NCBI RefSeq assembly: GCF_000971975.1
Contig: NZ_LAQO01000002.1
Span: forward strand, 434,001-498,000
Direction of reading: 5' to 3'
DNA: 64,000 bases
Source of the DNA: Paenibacillus algorifonticola
GTDB taxonomy: Bacteria > Bacillota > Bacilli > Paenibacillales > Paenibacillaceae
The number at the start of each line of letters is the position of its first letter. The stretch's first letter is position 1. The position numbers and the translations under genes were made by a program. Below the pieces are notes generated by a model, which searched no databases, was not told the DNA's origin, and saw nothing but the letters and a program-made list of their open reading frames with translations. This document shows, one piece after another, positions 18,062 to 27,761 of this stretch.

Positions 18062-19327
18062 ATGGAGACGATTCAGATTGTTTTATTAACCGTGCTCGTG
18101 TTTTTTGTAATCGTGACTATCCACGAATGGGGCCACTATTATTTTGCCAAACGAGCAGGGATATTGGTTAGGGAATTTGCCATCGGTTTTGGACCTAAGC
18201 TCATTTCCATTAAGCGCGGTGAAACGCGATTTACCATTCGCCTCGTTCCGGCAGGTGGCTTCGTCCGTATGGCAGGCGAGGATCCGGAAATTGTGGACGT
18301 TGCCTCGGGACAGACGATTGCCATCAAGCTTAAAGACGATAAGGTGACGAGATTGTACCTGGACCGTCTGGATGAGCGCAGCGGCGTCATTCGTGGCGAA
18401 GTGACTCAGATAGACTTGGAGAGGGATTTGTTCGTTACGCTCGACATTGAGGGCGAGAAGGAACGTTTTTCGCTGCATCCACAAGCTTTGATGATTACCA
18501 AAGGCAAAGAAACGCAAATTGCGCCGCTGGACAGACAGTTCGGCAGCAAATCGGTAGCTGCGAGAGCACGTGCTATTTTTGCTGGTCCGTTTATGAATTT
18601 TGTGCTGGCGTTTGTATTGTGTGGCGCTTATATTCAACTCGCGGGTACACCGGAAAATTTGCTTGTTGATTCGATTAGCAAGGGGATGCCGGCTGAAAAG
18701 GCCCAATTGCAAAGCGGCGACATGATTCAGGCAATTAATGGTACGCCGATTGGTACGGATTATGATAAAATGATTGAGATTATTGGCAGCTCGCCTGGGG
18801 TGCCGATTCAAATGGACATTGTGCGAGGTGGCGTAGCGCAGAAGATAGAGCTGACGCCAGCTTCGGATGACAAAGGAGTCGGTAAAGTCGGCATCACTGC
18901 TACTTACAAGACGCGCACGGCAACCATTACAGAAACGGTAACTGGCGCGGGTAAGCTGATGAAGCAGATGACCGTTATTATTTTCGAAGGCTTTAAGAAG
19001 CTCGTAACCGGGGATTTTAAACTGGATGATTTGGGCGGGCCTGTGCGTACTGCAGAGGTGACCAGCCAAATTGCCAAGCAGGGAATCGCTGAATTGACGC
19101 GATGGACCGCCATGCTGAGCTTGTATTTGGGGATTTTCAACCTGCTGCCGATTCCAGCACTGGATGGAAGCAGACTTATTTTTCTCGGGCTGGAGGCGCT
19201 GCGCGGCAGACCAATTGATCCGAACCGGGAAAGCATGGTTCATTTCGTCGGGTTTGCGCTCATTATGCTGCTGATGCTGGTAGTAACCTATAACGATATT
19301 TTGCGATTGGTGCGAGGGGAGTCTTAA
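18062..19327 (+). CDS. rseP: Site-2 protease RseP (RasP/YluC)
   Basis: A membrane zinc metalloprotease that cleaves anti-sigma factors and signal-peptide remnants inside the membrane. From the ATG at 18062 (ACAGGAGG site) the protein is 421 residues. The zinc motif HEWGH is at about 20-24 in the first helix, a PDZ domain lies at about 195-275, and the second conserved site reads NLLPIPALDG near 360. A long insert (about 85-150) between the first helix and the next membrane segment makes the N-terminal loop larger than minimal S2P enzymes. proS starts six bases after the stop. Confidence 0.95.
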   Translation: METIQIVLLTVLVFFVIVTIHEWGHYYFAKRAGILVREFAIGFGPKLISIKRGETRFTIRLVPAGGFVRMAGEDPEIVDVASGQTIAIKLKDDKVTRLYLDRLDERSGVIRGEVTQIDLERDLFVTLDIEGEKERFSLHPQALMITKGKETQIAPLDRQFGSKSVAARARAIFAGPFMNFVLAFVLCGAYIQLAGTPENLLVDSISKGMPAEKAQLQSGDMIQAINGTPIGTDYDKMIEIIGSSPGVPIQMDIVRGGVAQKIELTPASDDKGVGKVGITATYKTRTATITETVTGAGKLMKQMTVIIFEGFKKLVTGDFKLDDLGGPVRTAEVTSQIAKQGIAELTRWTAMLSLYLGIFNLLPIPALDGSRLIFLGLEALRGRPIDPNRESMVHFVGFALIMLLMLVVTYNDILRLVRGES

Positions 19328-19333
19328 CCTTTT

Positions 19334-20782
19334 ATGTCTAAGGATAAAAAATTTGTTTCGGAAATTACGCCGCAAAGCGAGGATTTCTCGAAATGGTATA
19401 TTGATGTCATCAAAAAAGCCGAGCTTATGGATTATTCACCGGTGCGCGGATGTATTATTTTTCGCCCGGAAGGCTATGAGCTATGGGAAAATATTCAACG
19501 CGATTTGGACCGCCGCTTTAAAGAAACCGGACATCGCAACGCGTATTTCCCACTCTTTATTCCAGAAAGCTTTTTCCAGAAGGAAAAGGAGCATGTCGAG
19601 GGCTTTAATCCTGAGCTTCCTTGGGTAACGGAAGCAGCGGGTGAGAAGCTTGAGGAGCGCCTTGCTATTCGCCCAACCTCGGAGACGATGTTCGGGCATA
19701 TGTATGCGAAATGGATTCAATCGTACCGCGACCTGCCGCTGCTCATTAACCAATGGGCGAATGTCGTCCGCTGGGAGAAACGCACACTGCCTTTCCTGCG
19801 GACAAGCGAATTTCTATGGCAGGAAGGCCACACGGCGCATGAAAACGAAGAGGAAGCGCGTCAGGAAACGATGCAAATGCTGGGCATTTACCGTGACTTC
19901 GTCGAGGAGTTTTTGGCCATTCCGGTTATCGTAGGACAAAAGACGCCTTCAGAGCGTTTTGCGGGCGCTGTAGATACGTATTCGATTGAAGCAATGATGA
20001 AGGATGGCCGTGCCGTACAGGCGGGAACTTCTCATTACTTGGGAACGAAATTTGCCGTAGCTTTTGATATTAAATATTTGGATCGTGAAAATCAGCTGCA
20101 ATTTGCCCACACGACCTCATGGGGTGTGAGTACTCGTCTCATTGGTGCTATGATTATGGTGCATGGTGACGATCGTGGTCTTGCTTTGCCGCCTAAAGTC
20201 GCACCAACACAAGTTATTATGATCCCAATTGGCCCCGCGAAAACACGCGACCAAGTCGTTGGCCGGGTAGACGAGCTGTATGCCGAGCTTAAAAACGCGG
20301 GTGTTCGCGTCAAGGTAGATGACCGTTCCGACGTTAGCCCAGGCTGGAAGTTCAATGAATATGAAATGCGCGGTATTCCGCTTCGTCTGGAGCTGGGGCC
20401 ACGTGATATGGAAAATGGACAAGTTGTACTCGTATCCCGCATTAGCGGCGAGAAGAAGGTAGTCGAGCAGGCTAATCTTGTCGCTGAAGTGGAAGCGATG
20501 CTTGTACAAATCCATAATGAGATGTTTGAGAAAGCGAAGCAGTTCCGCGAGGATCATTTCTATTCGGTAGATACGCTGGATGAAATGAAGGCATCGCAAG
20601 AGGAGCAGCGCGGCTTTGTGCTTGCAGGCTGGTGTGGTTCGGAAGCATGCGAGAAGCAGGTCAAGGAAGAGACGGGCGCAACAAGCCGCAACATTCCATT
20701 CGAGCCTGCCGAGAAAAAGAGTACATGCCTCGTTTGCGGCGACGCCGCCGAGCATACAGTCGTTTTCGCTCGCGCTTACTAG
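19334..20782 (+). CDS. proS: Prolyl-tRNA synthetase, archaeal/eukaryotic-type
   Basis: This class II synthetase charges tRNA-Pro. At 482 residues it is the short form that lacks the editing (INS) domain of the 560-570-residue bacterial enzyme usually found at this place in B. subtilis. The start KFVSEITPQSEDFSKWYIDV, motif 2 region RWEKRTLPFLRTSEFLWQEG and the C-terminal zinc-like domain with paired cysteines (CGSEAC and CLVCG) ending in ARAY are typical of archaeal/eukaryotic-type enzymes. It follows rseP by six bases, so it is probably in that transcript. Misacylation with alanine would need a separate editing factor. Confidence 0.95.
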   Translation: MSKDKKFVSEITPQSEDFSKWYIDVIKKAELMDYSPVRGCIIFRPEGYELWENIQRDLDRRFKETGHRNAYFPLFIPESFFQKEKEHVEGFNPELPWVTEAAGEKLEERLAIRPTSETMFGHMYAKWIQSYRDLPLLINQWANVVRWEKRTLPFLRTSEFLWQEGHTAHENEEEARQETMQMLGIYRDFVEEFLAIPVIVGQKTPSERFAGAVDTYSIEAMMKDGRAVQAGTSHYLGTKFAVAFDIKYLDRENQLQFAHTTSWGVSTRLIGAMIMVHGDDRGLALPPKVAPTQVIMIPIGPAKTRDQVVGRVDELYAELKNAGVRVKVDDRSDVSPGWKFNEYEMRGIPLRLELGPRDMENGQVVLVSRISGEKKVVEQANLVAEVEAMLVQIHNEMFEKAKQFREDHFYSVDTLDEMKASQEEQRGFVLAGWCGSEACEKQVKEETGATSRNIPFEPAEKKSTCLVCGDAAEHTVVFARAY

Positions 20783-21035
20783 AAGGAGCTCGCCTATAGC
20801 AAAAGACCGTCTTCGTTCTAATGTTTGAAGTGCATTGTACGCAACAGAATCTTTCGCTTTTTCTTTCATTTTAATTTGTATTTTATTGTTCTGTATTGTG
20901 TTTTGATGTGTTATGCTGATTTCAAAGCAATTTCAAGGCAGGGAAATGGAATCAACCATTTCCCTGCTTCTATGAGAAGTGCTGGCTTAGCGAGCGCTTA
21001 TACGACGGTTTTTGCAGGGGGAGAGCGAGGTTAAG
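20783..21035 (+). other. Non-coding proS-polC region, with a strong hairpin
   Basis: No gene is supported here. A T-rich stretch (20850-20930) is followed by a perfect 12-base-pair hairpin (20938-20949 with 20956-20967, loop AATCAA), without a proper T-tract downstream. GCTGGCTTA (20981-20989) is an inverted match to TAAGCCAGC at 21257-21265, so the two may bracket the repeat between them. I could not identify a convincing polC promoter. Confidence 0.6.
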
Positions 21036-21210
21036 GGGGCAAGCGGAGTGAAAGGTTTGAGCTGGAGAAGCGTTAGCGTTAGAGTTTTCCGAAGGAAAGC
21101 AGCTTCGTAAGCATAAGCTTTGCTTTTGGATTTCAACCGCTGATGCGGCTTGATTATTGAAGAAATCCGAAAGCAATGGCGATCGTAAGCCAAACCTTTC
21201 ACGCAGCGCC
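21036..21210 (+). repeat. Inverted-repeat intergenic element, copy 1 (upstream of polC)
   Basis: A 12-base perfect terminal inverted repeat, GTGAAAGGTTTG (21048-21059) and CAAACCTTTCAC (21191-21202), flanked by AAGCGGA and GCAGCGCC. The interior carries GAGAAGCG...AGCG, GATTTCAACCGCTGATG, GAAGAAATCC and AATGGCGATCG. All these blocks recur in the same order in the copy at 45366-45503. No protein-coding signal; the in-frame extension of polC through it is not meaningful. Confidence 0.75.
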
Positions 21211-21288
21211 GATTCCCCTCAACCGAGCCGATCCGTACCCATTGCAACAGCGAAAATAAGCCAGCGAGCGTTAGGAGTGGATAAAATC

Positions 21289-24200
21289 ATGAGCCAAACC
21301 GACAACAAGAGGCAGCGCTTTGAGCTGCTGCTGCAGCAGTCGGAATTACCGCAGGAAATGATACAATCCTATTTTCAGGATGGTTATATAGATCAGGTTG
21401 TAGTCGCCAAAAACAACCGCAAGTGGACGTTTTGCATTCGCAAAACGTCTTTGGTTCCTTATAAGGCCTATAGTGGATTATGCCAGGCGGTCAAGCAAAA
21501 GTTTGCTCATATTGCCGATACGTCGTTCCAATTTATATACGATGAGCAGCTTTCTTCAGAAGAGCTTGCGGACGAATATTGGCCGCTTTTCAAAGAGTGG
21601 GCGCAGCAGGAAATTGCATCGGTTAACGGTTGGCTTCTCAAAGCAACGATCACGACGGAAGGCGATGTTATTACGCTGCTGATGCTGGATGAAATGGGAC
21701 TGGAGCTGGCACGCAAAAAGCGGATGGATGAAGAAATTACTCGCTTTTACGAGCGGCAATTTAGTCGAAGCTATAAAGTAAAGCTTGCCGTTGGCGAAGC
21801 TAAAGCGGAGGTTTACGAAGAGTTCGAGCAGCGCCGGGTAGCTGAGGAACGCGAGGTCATTCAGCAAATTATGGCCAGCGCGGCAGCTGAGGAATTGGGC
21901 GATGATGGCGAGCCGCCAGCCAGACTAGCGGTCGGATATGACATACGTGAAGAGCCGGTTCCGTTGATGAACATTCGCGAAGAAGAGAAGAAAGTAACGG
22001 TGCAAGGAGCCGTTTTCGGACTCGATAAGAAGGAGCTGCGCAACGGAAGCACGCTTTTTACATTCAACCTGACCGATTTCTCCGATTCCCTGTCGCTAAA
22101 AATGTTCGCCAAAACAAAAGATGATGTTAAAGTGCTGGATCTATTGTCCAACGGCAAATGGGTGAAGGCGCGAGGCAGAGTTGAATATGACCGCTTTATG
22201 CAGGAGCCGGAGCTTGTCATGATGCCGAATGATTTGCATGAGGTTCATGCCCCGGCGGAGCGCAAAGACAACGCAGAGGAGAAGCGGGTAGAGTTTCATC
22301 TGCATACGACGATGAGCGCAATGGATGCGGTGGCTCCTATTGATGCTTATGTAAAGATGGCAGCCAAATGGGGACATAAAGCAATGGCGGTCACTGATCA
22401 CAGCAACGTGCAATGTTACCCAGAAGCAGCCAAAGCTGCGAAAAAGAACGGCATTCAGCTATTATTCGGCCTGGAGGCTAATGTGGTAAATGATGCGGTC
22501 CCGATGGTTCTTAATCCGCGGGAGCAGCCGCTTGCTGGCTCCGAATATATTGTTTTTGATATCGAGACGACGGGACTTTCGGTCATTAACAACAAAATTA
22601 TCGAGCTTGCCGGCGTGAAAATGAAAGATGGCAAAGAAGTGGCGACATTCGCCACCTTCATTAATCCGCATGAGAAAATCCCTTATCATATTCAGCAATT
22701 GACGAATATTAACGATGAGATGGTACAGGATGCGCCGGAGCTCGAGCCGAAGCTGCGAGAATTTATTGAATTTATTGGCGATACCGTACTCGTTGCCCAT
22801 AACGCTCGCTTTGATATCGGGTTTTTGCAAGCAAACTGCAAATCGCTTGGCCTGCCGGAAATTAAAAACCCGGTCCTTGATACGTTGGAGTTGGCAAGAT
22901 TTTTGCATCCAAGCTTGAAAAACCATCGTCTCAATACGTTGTCGGCAAAATACAAAATCAGTTTGGAAAACCATCACCGGGCGATTGACGACTCCATCGC
23001 CTTGGGCGGCGTATTGTTCGGCTTGATTGGCGATGCGGCAGAACGAAATGTGACAGGCCTTCATCAATTAAATGATTATGTGGGTATCGATTTATCGAAC
23101 AGTCGCCCGTTTCACTGCTGTATTTATGCACTGAACGCGGTCGGCAAGAAAAATTTATATAAGCTTGTGTCGCTTTCCCATACGCAGCATTTTAAACGGG
23201 TAGCAAGCATTCCGAGGACGAAGCTGGTGGAGCTGCGCGAAGGGCTGCTCGTCATATCCGGATGTGAAAAAGGCGAGTTTTACGAAACGGTGCTGAATAA
23301 ATCCTACGAGGAAGCTGTAGAAGTCGCGCGCTTTTATGATGTGCTGGAAATTCAGCCGATTGATTTTTACATGCACTTAGTGGACAAAGGGCTCGTCGGC
23401 AGCCGTGCTGAAATTGAGCAAGCACATCGCCGTGTGTGCCAAATTGCTGATGAGCTGGGCAAGCCGGTTATTGCAACAGGCAATGTCCATTACTTGAATC
23501 CGCGGGATAAGCTGTTCCGCGACATTGCAATCCATGGCATAACGGGCTTTAGCCCGCTCAAAGATATGCGCAAGCCGGATGCCCACTTCCGCACGACCGA
23601 TGAAATGCTTAAGGAATTTGCGTTCCTTGGAGAAGCGCGGGCGTATGAGGTCGTTGTGACCAATACGGTACAGCTCGCTGAACGCTTTGAGCCGTTTGAC
23701 CTGTTCCCGCCGGAATTGTTCACGCCGATTATGGAGGGAGCGGAAGAGGAGATCCGCACCACCTGCTACAATACAGCAAAAGGCTTTTATGGCGAGGACC
23801 TGCCGCAAGTCGTCATAGACCGTCTGGAGAAAGAACTTGTGCCGATTATTAAATTTGGATTCGCCGCCAACTATTTAATTTCCGAGCGTCTGGTGAAAAA
23901 ATCGAATGAGGATGGTTATTTGGTCGGCTCCAGGGGTTCGGTTGGTTCCTCCGTCGTAGCTACGTTTCTCGGCATATCCGAGGTTAACCCGCTGCCAGCG
24001 CATTATATGTGCCAAAATTCAGCTTGCAAGCATAGCGAATGGTTTCTCGATGGCAGCATACCGAGCGGCTTTGACCTTCCCGACAAATCTTGTCCAAAAT
24101 GCGGTGAGCCGCTAAAGGGCGAAGGTCAGGACATTCCGTTTGAAACGTTCCTTGGCTTCAAAGGCGATAAAGTTCCCGATATCGATCTCAACTTCTCTGG

Positions 24201-25599
24201 CGAATACCAGCCGATTGCCCATAATTACACGAAGGTGATGTTCGGGGAAAAAGCGGTATTCCGGGCAGGGACGATTGGTACAGTAGCGGAGAAAACGGGC
24301 TTCGGCTTTGCCAAGAAATATGAAGAAGCGAACGGTAAAAAATGGCGCGGCGCCGAGCTGTCCAGACTGGCAGCTGGTGTCACGGGCGTCAAGCGCAGCA
24401 CAGGCCAGCATCCGGGCGGTATCGTCGTTGTGCCGGATTATATCGAGGTAGAGGATGTAACACCTGTCCAATATCCGGCCGATGACGTAAATGCAGAATG
24501 GAAGACGACCCATTTTGACTATCATGCTTTTGAGACGAATTTGCTTAAGCTCGATATACTCGGGCATGATGATCCGACGATGATGCGGATGCTTCAGGAT
24601 TTGACTGATGTTGATCCAACGACGATCCCGATGAACGATCCTAAAGTAATGAGCATGTTCAATTCGACCAAAGCGCTTGATGTTTCTCCTGAGAAAATTC
24701 GCACGCCTGTAGCCACGTACGGTGTTCCAGAGATGGGTACGAAGTTCGTTCGGCAAATGCTGCAGGAGACGCAGCCGTCTTCTTTTGCCGATTTGCTGCA
24801 AATTTCCGGCTTGTCCCACGGAACTGGCGTTTGGCTCGGCAATGCACAGGAGCTCATTAAGAAGGGAACCTGCAACATCAAAACCGTTATCGGCTGCCGG
24901 GATGACATTATGCTCTATTTAATCTACAAGGCGGGTATGGATGCGGGTCTGGCCTTTAAAATTACCGAGAGCGTGCGTAAGGGCAAGGGGCTTTCCGACG
25001 AATGGATCGAAGAGATGAAGCGCTGCAAAGTGCCGCAGTGGTACATTGACTCCTGCTTGCGCATTGAGTATATGTTTCCGAAGGCGCATGCCGCGGCCTA
25101 TGTTATTTCGGCGGTGCGGACAGCCTACTTCAAGCTGTATTATCCGATTGCTTATTATGCGACCTATTTTACCGTTCGCGCGGAGGATTTTGACCTTGAA
25201 ATTTTGTGCCAAGGCTACGATGCAATCAAACGCAAGCTGATTGAAATTGAAGAAAAAGGCTTTGCGGCGCTACCTAAAGAGAAAGCGAGCATCTCGCTGC
25301 TCGAGATGGCGCTTGAGATGACAGCGCGCGGCTTCTCTTTTAAACCGATTGATTTGTACCGTTCGGATGCGACAAAATTCCAGGTCGATGGCGATTCGCT
25401 CGTGCCTCCGTTTGCGGCGATTCCGGGCATTGGAGAAAATGCCGCACGCAATATAGCGGCTTCCCGCAACGACGGCGAGTACCTGTCGATTGAGGATTTT
25501 CAGCAAAGATCGAAGGCAAGTAAAACGATTGTTGAGGTGCTGAACGGGATGGGCTGCTTCCGTGGATTACCGGAATCAAACCAGCTGTCGCTGTTTTAA
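21289..25599 (+). CDS. polC: DNA polymerase III alpha subunit PolC (Gram-positive type)
   Basis: PolC is the main replicative polymerase with built-in 3'-5' exonuclease. From the ATG at 21289 (TAGGAGTGG site) it has 1436 residues, the normal length. In order: N-terminal and OB domains (motif around LDKKELRNGSTLFTFNLTDF), a PHP domain from about 336 (FHLHTTMSAMDAV) interrupted by the DnaQ-like exonuclease (FDIETTG near 422, HNARFDIGF, and the final RAIDDS acidic site), a four-cysteine zinc motif, and the polymerase core with the catalytic pair in PDIDLNFSGEYQ near 963. A helix-hairpin-helix region precedes the C-terminus. Confidence 0.97.
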   Translation: MSQTDNKRQRFELLLQQSELPQEMIQSYFQDGYIDQVVVAKNNRKWTFCIRKTSLVPYKAYSGLCQAVKQKFAHIADTSFQFIYDEQLSSEELADEYWPLFKEWAQQEIASVNGWLLKATITTEGDVITLLMLDEMGLELARKKRMDEEITRFYERQFSRSYKVKLAVGEAKAEVYEEFEQRRVAEEREVIQQIMASAAAEELGDDGEPPARLAVGYDIREEPVPLMNIREEEKKVTVQGAVFGLDKKELRNGSTLFTFNLTDFSDSLSLKMFAKTKDDVKVLDLLSNGKWVKARGRVEYDRFMQEPELVMMPNDLHEVHAPAERKDNAEEKRVEFHLHTTMSAMDAVAPIDAYVKMAAKWGHKAMAVTDHSNVQCYPEAAKAAKKNGIQLLFGLEANVVNDAVPMVLNPREQPLAGSEYIVFDIETTGLSVINNKIIELAGVKMKDGKEVATFATFINPHEKIPYHIQQLTNINDEMVQDAPELEPKLREFIEFIGDTVLVAHNARFDIGFLQANCKSLGLPEIKNPVLDTLELARFLHPSLKNHRLNTLSAKYKISLENHHRAIDDSIALGGVLFGLIGDAAERNVTGLHQLNDYVGIDLSNSRPFHCCIYALNAVGKKNLYKLVSLSHTQHFKRVASIPRTKLVELREGLLVISGCEKGEFYETVLNKSYEEAVEVARFYDVLEIQPIDFYMHLVDKGLVGSRAEIEQAHRRVCQIADELGKPVIATGNVHYLNPRDKLFRDIAIHGITGFSPLKDMRKPDAHFRTTDEMLKEFAFLGEARAYEVVVTNTVQLAERFEPFDLFPPELFTPIMEGAEEEIRTTCYNTAKGFYGEDLPQVVIDRLEKELVPIIKFGFAANYLISERLVKKSNEDGYLVGSRGSVGSSVVATFLGISEVNPLPAHYMCQNSACKHSEWFLDGSIPSGFDLPDKSCPKCGEPLKGEGQDIPFETFLGFKGDKVPDIDLNFSGEYQPIAHNYTKVMFGEKAVFRAGTIGTVAEKTGFGFAKKYEEANGKKWRGAELSRLAAGVTGVKRSTGQHPGGIVVVPDYIEVEDVTPVQYPADDVNAEWKTTHFDYHAFETNLLKLDILGHDDPTMMRMLQDLTDVDPTTIPMNDPKVMSMFNSTKALDVSPEKIRTPVATYGVPEMGTKFVRQMLQETQPSSFADLLQISGLSHGTGVWLGNAQELIKKGTCNIKTVIGCRDDIMLYLIYKAGMDAGLAFKITESVRKGKGLSDEWIEEMKRCKVPQWYIDSCLRIEYMFPKAHAAAYVISAVRTAYFKLYYPIAYYATYFTVRAEDFDLEILCQGYDAIKRKLIEIEEKGFAALPKEKASISLLEMALEMTARGFSFKPIDLYRSDATKFQVDGDSLVPPFAAIPGIGENAARNIAASRNDGEYLSIEDFQQRSKASKTIVEVLNGMGCFRGLPESNQLSLF

Positions 25600-25647
25600 A
25601 ACGTGGTATATCGGCATTTGTACAGCATTTCAACTTGAAAAGTTTTC

Positions 25648-25677
25648 TTGTCACTACTTATGCGGTTATGTTATAAT
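25648..25677 (+). promoter_or_regulatory. Sigma-A promoter for the rimP-nusA-infB operon
   Basis: TTGTCA (25648-25653), an 18-base spacer and a perfect TATAAT (25672-25677) preceded by TG (extended -10). It lies about 130 bases before rimP. Confidence 0.8.
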
Positions 25678-25713
25678 TTTCGTGGCAATGATGTTGATAA
25701 GCGTTTGATGCAG

Positions 25714-25748
25714 AAGAGTGGGGAAACCCACTCTTTACGTTTTGTTTT
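25714..25748 (+). terminator. Attenuator-like hairpin in the rimP leader
   Basis: AAGAGTGGG (25714-25722) pairs perfectly with 25727-25735 across a GAAA tetraloop and is followed by TACGTTTTGTTTT. It sits between the operon promoter and rimP, so it would end transcription early unless prevented. A rimP-leader RNA class with a terminator has been proposed for Bacillales and Clostridia; this position fits it, but I could not compare against its model. Confidence 0.6.
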
Positions 25749-25811
25749 CGGGTCTTTAAGGGTCTGAAAGGCCAAATCAATCGTTTGGACCGAACGGGAG
25801 GTAGCAGCAAT

Positions 25812-26273
25812 TTGAGCATTTCCAAAATCAAAACCGTCGTGGAAGAAATGGTCACACCGTTTCTAAGCGAAAATGGATTTGAACTTGTTGATATTGAGTA
25901 CGTCAAGGAAGGAAGCAACTTCTTCCTCCGGGTTTCAGTAGACAAGGAAGGCGGCATTGATATTGACGAATGCGGCCGTATTAGCGAATTTTTAAGTGAA
26001 CAGCTGGACAAGAACGATCCGGTAACGGATGCTTATTTTCTTGAAGTGTCGTCGCCTGGCGCCGAAAGGCCGCTTAAGAAAGCCGAAGATGTGCGTAAAG
26101 CCGTCGGCAAGCACGTATACATTACGACCTATGAGCCGATTAACGCATCCAAGGAATTTGAAGGCGACCTGATTTCATTCGATGGAGAAGAGCTTGTAGT
26201 CAAAGTCGGCAAGAAAGAGCATGCCATTCCTTATGCTAAAGTGGCGGGAGCACGCCTTGCTATCGTTTTTTAA
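25812..26273 (+). CDS. rimP: Ribosome maturation factor RimP
   Basis: RimP helps the maturation of the 30S subunit. It is read from the TTG at 25812, nine bases after GGGAGG, giving 153 residues. The two-domain layout is visible: an alpha/beta N-terminal domain with [20 protein letters not shown], then the conserved [13 protein letters not shown], and a C-terminal SH3-like barrel. It is the first gene of the nusA-infB operon; a triple array of repeats separates it from nusA, which is unusual. Confidence 0.95.
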   Translation: MSISKIKTVVEEMVTPFLSENGFELVDIEYVKEGSNFFLRVSVDKEGGIDIDECGRISEFLSEQLDKNDPVTDAYFLEVSSPGAERPLKKAEDVRKAVGKHVYITTYEPINASKEFEGDLISFDGEELVVKVGKKEHAIPYAKVAGARLAIVF

Positions 26274-26562
26274 AATATAAGCATTTATAAGTATCACACT
26301 TATAATGGCTTATATTTCACCCTTGAAACGGTAGCTTTGCCGTCAGAGGACGGCTTCAGCCGTTTACGCTTGACGTATAGGAAAGTATATGAAATTGCTC
26401 ATACTTTCTCTATACGTTTCGCCGAAACGATGGCATCTATAGAAAGGACGCCGTCAGGCGTTTCTTCTTAAAATATAGGAAAGGATATCCTAACGTAATC
26501 CTTTCTCTATATTTCTCGGACTGAAACGCGCCGCGCCGCCAAAGAACGGCGACAGCCGTTTC
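26274..26562 (+). repeat. Triple tandem array of the two-hairpin repeat (B1, B2, B3) between rimP and nusA
   Basis: Three consecutive units. B1, 26274-26372: AATATAAGC...GCTTATATT, then GAAACGG...GCCGTTT and ACGCTTG. B2, 26373-26464: ACGTATA...TATACGT, then GAAACG...CGTTTC. B3, 26471-26562: AAATATA...TATATTT, then GAAACG...CGTTTC. In each, an AT-rich hairpin is followed by a hairpin closed by GAAACG/CGTTTC with a GCCG/CGGC inner stem. Units differ in loop sequence but keep pairing. B1 begins at the last base of the rimP stop region, leaving about 50 bases before nusA with only its ribosome site. Confidence 0.75.
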
Positions 26563-26611
26563 ACCTTAAACAACAACGTTTGTTATTATTGAAGGGGGGA
26601 CCAGAGTTCCA

Positions 26612-27715
26612 ATGAGCATGGATTTTATTGAAGCATTATCGGAAATAGAGAGGGATAAAGGGATAGCCAAAGAAGTGCTGATTGATGCGATCGAAGCAGC
26701 GCTGATTTCAAGCTACAAGCGGAACTTTAACGCTGCGCAAAATGTGCGTGTCGATATTAACCGCTACACGGGCGTTATTAAAGTATATGCCCGCAAGACG
26801 GTGACGGACGAGGTGCTTGATCCCCGTTTGGAAATTACAGTAGAAGCGGCGCGCGAAGTGAATCCGCATTACCAGCTTGATGATGTGGCGGATATTGAAG
26901 TGACGCCTCGTGATTTTGGCCGTATTGCAGCACAAACCGCGAAGCAGGTCGTGACGCAGCGCATTCGCGAGGCAGAGCGAGGCTTGATCTACAATGCTTT
27001 TATCGACAAAGAAGAGGATATTGTGAATGGTATCGTGCAGCGTCAGGACGTTCGCAACCTGTTTATCGATTTGGGTAAAGTAGAAGCGGTTATGCCGCTT
27101 ACAGAGCTGATGCCGACCGATAAATTCAAGCACGGAGACCGTGTCAAATCGTATATTACGAAAGTGGAAAATACGACTAAGGGTCCGCAAATTATTTTAT
27201 CGCGTACGCATCCAGGTCTGCTTAAACGTTTATTTGAGCTAGAAGTTCCGGAAATTTACGACGGAGTCGTTGAAATTCGCTCGGTTGCGCGCGAGGCTGG
27301 CTTCCGTTCGAAAATTGCCGTTTTCTCGCGCAATGACGAGGTTGACGCTGTAGGCTCATGCGTAGGTCCGAAGGGCATGCGTGTACAAACGATTGTTAGC
27401 GAGCTGAAAGGCGAGAAGATCGATATCGTTTGCTGGTCTGAAAATGTCGAAGAATACGTTGCGAACGCGCTGAGCCCATCTAAAGTGCTTGAAGTTATCG
27501 TTTTTGAGCAGGAAAAAATGGCCCGTGTCATTGTACCGGATTATCAGCTGTCGCTTGCAATCGGGATTAAAGGGCAAAACGCGCGTCTAGCGGCGAAGCT
27601 GACTGGCTGGAAAATCGACATTAAAAGTGAATCGCAAGCTGAGCAGGAGTACGGTCGTCCGAAAACGATGACGGCAGTTATGCCGCAAGATTCGGTTTCC
27701 ATTGATCTGGCTTAA
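26612..27715 (+). CDS. nusA: Transcription termination/antitermination factor NusA
   Basis: NusA binds RNA polymerase and modulates pausing, termination and antitermination. The 367-residue protein has the N-terminal polymerase-binding domain, an S1 domain around 135-200 ([20 protein letters not shown]) and two KH domains ([18 protein letters not shown] and [20 protein letters not shown]). There is no acidic C-terminal repeat, as is normal for Firmicutes. A GGGGGGA site precedes the ATG by 11 bases. The long structured gap to rimP may affect its expression. Confidence 0.97.
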   Translation: MSMDFIEALSEIERDKGIAKEVLIDAIEAALISSYKRNFNAAQNVRVDINRYTGVIKVYARKTVTDEVLDPRLEITVEAAREVNPHYQLDDVADIEVTPRDFGRIAAQTAKQVVTQRIREAERGLIYNAFIDKEEDIVNGIVQRQDVRNLFIDLGKVEAVMPLTELMPTDKFKHGDRVKSYITKVENTTKGPQIILSRTHPGLLKRLFELEVPEIYDGVVEIRSVAREAGFRSKIAVFSRNDEVDAVGSCVGPKGMRVQTIVSELKGEKIDIVCWSENVEEYVANALSPSKVLEVIVFEQEKMARVIVPDYQLSLAIGIKGQNARLAAKLTGWKIDIKSESQAEQEYGRPKTMTAVMPQDSVSIDLA

Positions 27716-27761
27716 CTAATATATCGGCTGCGTTCATCAACGGGTAAAGGGGGGATGTGCG

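Noticed and set aside
18086..19375. A 429-codon open frame on the minus strand
   Set aside because: It lies antisense to rseP, has no ribosome site and no recognisable domains; it is a shadow of the coding bias.
21157..21288. A 44-residue N-terminal extension of PolC
   Set aside because: It is translated repeat sequence; the ATG at 21289 has a good ribosome site and gives the normal PolC length.
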